From the NCBI GenBank assembly GCA_019925795.1, contig CM034306.1, positions 49,656,758-49,720,757 of the forward strand: DNA of 64,000 nucleotides, in the 5' to 3' direction. This document shows positions 59,906 to 64,000 of this stretch, one piece after another. A program made the translations under genes and the position numbers. Each line of letters opens with the position of its first letter. The stretch's first letter is position 1. The notes beneath the pieces were generated by a model, which did no database searches, was not told where the DNA came from, and worked only from the letters and a program-made list of their open reading frames with translations. The stretch is from Dendrobium chrysotoxum. Taxonomy: Eukaryota > Streptophyta > Magnoliopsida > Asparagales > Orchidaceae.

Positions 59906-59910
59906 TATTC

Positions 59911-60297
59911 TTGATTAATACATATGCTGCTGGAGGATTGGCTCCTGTTCAGGATGTGGGGAACAAATTTGCGGTTCTCAATGATCTGGTGGAGGAAGGG
60001 GAGTTTGTTCTTGTTGCTGGTCAAAAAGATGTTATACTACCAGATTCTAATGTGGAGGAGGTGGTGGACCTTGTTGGTGGGTTGAAGGCTGATAGTAGTG
60101 TAGGAGTTATTCCAGTGGATCAGGTATCTACTGTAGAGGCTGAAGGGGAGGTCAAGGGAGGAAGTTCTTCTTATTCAAAAGTTAAGCTTGCAAAGGAACT
60201 GAGAGGACTTGGTCCTGTGAAGGTTCTTTTGAGAGGCAGGAAAGTGGATGGGGGAGGGAAAGACAAGGCGGGGACTCAATCCCCATATGTTCATTAA
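59911..60297 (+). CDS. L1 ORF1, C-terminal part
   Basis: A 128-codon open frame, rich in Val, Gly, Glu and Lys, directly upstream of ORF2. In plant L1s ORF1 is an RNA-binding protein with a zinc knuckle; here only the variable C-terminal tail remains, with F-A-V-L-N-D-L-V-E-E near residue 18, a run common to such tails. Its stop overlaps the ORF2 start as TAATG. The apparent start Met is arbitrary because the 5' part is missing. Confidence 0.6.
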   Translation: MINTYAAGGLAPVQDVGNKFAVLNDLVEEGEFVLVAGQKDVILPDSNVEEVVDLVGGLKADSSVGVIPVDQVSTVEAEGEVKGGSSSYSKVKLAKELRGLGPVKVLLRGRKVDGGGKDKAGTQSPYVH

Positions 60298-63200
60298 TGG
60301 CTTCTATTGTTTTTTGGAATTGTAGAGGAGCTAGGAAGAAGCAAGCTTCTCTATATCTCAAAGAAGTGGTGAGAGATCATGATGTGTTTTTTGTGGGGTT
60401 ATTGGAGACTAAAATTGCCTCTTTTAGTAGGTTAGAGATAAGTTCTCTTATTGGAGATGATTGAGATTTCTATCAAGTCCCTACTGAAGGTTTGTCGGGA
60501 GGTATTATTGTGCTTTGGAAGACTAAGGTGGCTTCATTTTCCTTATTAGATGCTTCTAATCAAGTGGTCATAGGGGATCTTAAAGTAGCTAAAAAAGGAG
60601 TTTGGAGGATTGCTACGGTCTATGGTAGCAAAGAGGTGGTTCAGAGGAGGGTCCTTTGGGATAAATTGGAAGGTTTTTCTTCTAATAAGATTTCTATGGC
60701 TGTTGGAGGGGATTTCAACTTCTTGTTGTCCAAAGAGGATAAAAGAGGAGGTAGGAACTTTAAGTTCTCTCAAGGTTCCAAAGAAATGAAGTCCTTCCTT
60801 GTTAATAATGATTTGCATGAGGTAAGGGTGATAGGTCCTAAATTTACTTGGTGCAATAATAAGGTTGGAGGAGCTCATATCTTGGAGAGGTTAGATAGAT
60901 GCTTTATCAATCCAGCTGCCTTGAACTCTTCTGATCGTTTGGTTTTGAGACATCTTGCTAGAGTAGCGTCTGATCATTGTCCAATAGTTTTGAAGTTTTT
61001 GGAGAGCAGTTTTACTAATGATAGAATCACAAGGTTTGAGGAAGTTTGGGCTTCGTATCCAGCTTCTGTTGGTATTGTGAGATCTGTTTGGAGCAGGAGT
61101 ATAGGAGGGGATGCTGCGGAAATATTAAATAAGAAATTTTGTAGGACTTTGAAGTCTCTATTATTTTGGAGCAAAGCAAAGCATAAGGACTATAATCAAC
61201 ACAAGGAAGTTCTTAAGAAGGGTATTCTGGAGCTACAGGTTAAGGAGGCAGAGGTCGGGTGGCTCTCGGAGGAAGACAGTTGGCAGCTCAAGACTTATGT
61301 CTGTGAGCTGAATTCTGTATTGGCAAGATTGAATATCTGGTGGAAGCAGAGAGCCAAGGTAAAATGGATGTTAGAGCTTGATACAAATTCCAGATTTGGA
61401 TTTGTAAAAATTAAAGATGAGAATGGAGTGGTGATTGAAGATCATAATCTGATGACTGATGTGTTTCTTCAATTCTTCCATGATAAATGGAAGAGCAGGA
61501 GCTGTAACTTAAGTGGTTGGCCTTCACCACTAAGTACCTTGGATGGGTATGACAAGGAAATGTTAGATAAGGAGCTGATGATGGAAGAAGTAGAGTCGGT
61601 GGTACTTCATACCGGAGGGAACATCTCACCAGGTAATGATGGCATTTCTTTTTCCTTTCTAAAAGCCTACTGGAGTATTATTAAAGCTGATTGTTGGAAT
61701 GCCATTAATCAATTTCTTATTTCGGGTAAAATGAATGAGAACTGGAAAGAAACATTGATTGTACTCATCCCTAAAGTGTCTAACCCTGAAGTTCCGGGCC
61801 ATTATAGACCAATTAGTCTTTGTAGATCTATTTACAAGGTGGTGGCCAAAATCTTATTAAGCAGGATGAAGGTGATGATTCAAAAGTTAATTTCAGAAGA
61901 GCAAGCAGCTTTTATCAGTGGGAGGTCTTTAGCGGATCACATTCTGGTGGCTCATGAGGTGTTCCAAAAATTCAGGATATCCAGAAATTCTAAAGGGCTA
62001 GTTGCTTTTAAAGTGGATATGGAGCAAAAGCCTATGACAATATGTGTTGGGAGACTTTAAGGAATGTTTTGGTGTACTTTGGGTTTCCTCGTAAATTCTC
62101 TGGTTGGATAATGGAGTGTGTTGAAGACCCAAAGTTTTCCTTGATCATTAATGGGAGTATCTCTAGTTAGATTCTCTCTAAAAGTGGATTTCGTCAAGGT
62201 TGTCCACTTTCCCCTTTCCTTTTTATTCTGTGCTCACAACTACTTTCCAATATTTTTAAGGTCAGAGAAGACTTGAGGGGAGTGAGGATTGGCCATAATG
62301 TGCCAAGGATATCTCATTTGCTGTATGCGGATGATATCATCATTTTTTCTGAAGCTAGTCTAAAAGCTGTAAAGAAGAATAAAAGGGTTTTAGCTGATTT
62401 TTGTGGCTGGACAGGTCAAAGGATCAATGTTGAGAAATCAACTATTTTGTTTGGCAAACATGTCAAGAAGAGGAAGAGAAGATCTATAGAACACATTATG
62501 GGTTTTAAAGCTGCTAAGGAGTTCATTTATCTTGTTGAGGAGAATGGTGGCTGCTAATTTTCATTTCCTCCTTGAAAAAGCTTTAAGGTTGATTGATATT
62601 TGGGGAAGCAAGTTTATTTCATTGGCAGGGAAGTTCACCCTTATTAGATCTATTTTGCTTTCTCTTCCTACATTTTATTCTACTCTTTCATTGGTTCCTA
62701 AAGGAATTCTTAATGAGTTGGATAAGATTTGTAGGAATTTTATTTGGAATAAAAAGGGTGGGAGGTTGGGTCTTCACTATGTGAGCTGGAAGAACTTATG
62801 CAAGCTGTGTAGTGAAGGTGGGCGTGGTTTCCGATCGTGTGGGAGTATGATGGGTCCCTTGAGGGTGAAATTGGCTTGGAGGGTTACTCAGGAGAAGGAT
62901 TCTCTGCTGCATAGATTTCTGGGTGCGAAATATGGGTTGAACTGTGGCAGAATGGGCTGTAGAAGAGGTGGTTCAACTACTTGCAAAATTCTTACCAATG
63001 GTGAGAAGTTTATGAAATCAGTGGTTAGATGGAGGATTGGAAATGGGTGCTCAGTTAATATCTATAAAGATATATGGATATTAGACTTGCTTACATTTGT
63101 GACTTGTCTGGAGGAGGATGATCTAACAGTGGAAAATTTTATTTGTGATGGTTATTGGAATGTGGAGGTGTTAAAGAATTTCTTTGGTGTAGAGCTTATT

Positions 63201-64000
63201 AACTTGATTAGTGGAATTCCAATCCAGCAGTATCAGGGAGGAGATTGGTTGGAGCTAATTCACAAAAATTCTGGTACTTCGGTCTCTGCTCAGGTGTATA
63301 AAGCCATTATTCAGGATTCTACTTGCTGTTTTTATTGAGAAAGTTTGAAAAATGTGAAGTTAAGGCCACGGGTGGAAGTGTTCTGGTGGAGAGTGTTTAA
63401 TAATGCTATCCCTACATTCCATTTCTTATTTCAGAGAAGAATGCAGGAGGAATTTGATTGTCCTTGGGGCTGCAAGGAGAGGGAAGATCTGGACCATATA
63501 ACCAGAAACTGCGGGAAGCTGCTGGAGGTCTCTACTTATCTCAACAAATGGGGATTTGGTCTTCCTATTTTTGATTCATTCCAAGATTGCTGGAAGTGGA
63601 TGGAGAGGTATAGTAAAGACCATGGTTTTCTTATTAATGTCTATTGCAATATGGTTTATCTTAGTTGGAAAGCGAGGAACAAATGGCTACACGAAGGCAA
63701 GAAGGAGAATGCGATGGTGATTGCTTCGAATGCTGTTAGTTATGCAGCTAGCTCTTATATGATGGATAATTATAAATTGGGGCACTGGGGTACTAATCAA
63801 TCGTCTAGACTGTTGGATCGTTGGCACCCTCCTCCTCCAAATTGGATTAAAATCAATATAGATGCAGCCTTGTTGCAGTCCTATAAAGCAGGAATTGGAG
63901 GTGTTGTTCGTGACAGTGAAGGAAGGTTTCTTCTTGCTTATGGTCATTCATGCTTTCATTGGGATGTTGGACAGCTTGAACTCATGGCAATTCAGTTTGT
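60297..64000 (+). pseudogene. L1 ORF2: endonuclease, RT, RNase H (broken)
   Basis: ORF2 begins M-A-S-I-V-F-W-N-C-R-G. The endonuclease shows L-L-E-T-K, G-G-D-F-N and S-D-H-C-P, its active-site motifs. RT follows with P-G-N-D-G-I-S, H-Y-R-P-I-S-L, F-R-Q-G-C-P-L-S-P and Y-A-D-D (near 62325). Next come a Cys-containing zf-RVT-like segment (W-W-R...C-P-W-G-C) near 63390-63510 and an RNase H domain (I-N-I-D-A-A near 63853, Q-L-E-L-M-A near 63973). It is broken by a TGA at 60462, a 2-base shift near 62028, a TAG near 62167, a second shift near 62535 that restores the frame, and a TGA at 63336. Each domain is otherwise well preserved, so it is a fairly recent but dead copy, cut off by the window edge. 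Confidence 0.88.

Larger units (their letters stand above)
59906..64000 (+). mobile_element. L1-type LINE with RNase H, continues past the window
   Basis: Plus-strand non-LTR element inserted into the copia integrase sequence. It contains the end of ORF1 (59911-60297) and ORF2 (from 60297) with endonuclease, RT, a Cys-rich region and an RNase H domain. The 3' end is outside the window and the 5' part appears truncated inside ORF1. Confidence 0.88.

Noticed and set aside
1..64000. CRISPR arrays, bacterial operons, ribosome binding sites, rRNA genes
   Set aside because: The window is plant nuclear DNA; direct repeats seen are transposon or microsatellite repeats, and no rRNA or intact tRNA was recognised.

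Overview
The window is nuclear DNA of a flowering plant. It holds one split housekeeping gene with plant-type introns, surrounded and invaded by plant transposons: Ty3/gypsy and Ty1/copia LTR elements, RTE and L1 LINEs, CACTA, hAT, PIF/Harbinger and Mutator-like DNA elements. Base composition is AT-rich and codon use in the gene is AT-leaning, so a grass is unlikely. I cannot name the species.

The only clear cellular gene is the plus-strand gene for the coatomer beta-prime subunit (beta'-COP, COPB2). I could follow 23 coding exons from an ATG at 20286 to 56256. Every junction keeps the reading frame, giving 859 codons, plus a doubtful 13-codon last exon. Its first coding exon is the start codon alone, followed by a 21-nt micro-exon. 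One intron uses a GC-AG boundary. Intron 8 is 18.75 kb and intron 17 is 4.4 kb; both are swollen by nested transposons. Intron 11 carries a decayed second copy of exon 12.

Layout. 0-1.1 kb: copia RNase H remnant (minus) and an RTE tail. 1.1-5.3 kb: non-coding repeats and a decayed gypsy gag. 5.3-13.4 kb: several related gypsy-like LTR segments in alternating orientation, forming inverted repeats. 13.4-19.9 kb: a CACTA element with a nested RTE, a GC-rich hAT element and a second RTE. 19.9-56.4 kb: the beta'-COP gene. Intron 8 holds a gag-only LTR retrotransposon, an LTR element with only 71 bp between its 1.3-kb LTRs, a 1.1-kb fold-back element with an exact 9-bp target duplication, a second gag(-protease) LTR element with a nested hAT, and a probable solo LTR. 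Intron 17 holds a nearly full-length RTE split by a Harbinger-type element. 56.5-57.8 kb: a Mutator-like element and a 5'-truncated RTE with a perfect 17-bp target duplication. 58.1-64 kb: a decayed copia polyprotein gene interrupted by an L1-type LINE with an RNase H domain that runs off the window.

No novel cellular pathway is evident. The most unusual items are the minimal-interior and pol-less LTR retrotransposons, the structure of the start of the beta'-COP gene, its GC-AG intron, and the decayed duplicated exon. Transposon boundaries with confirmed target-site duplications are accurate to the base; other repeat boundaries are approximate.
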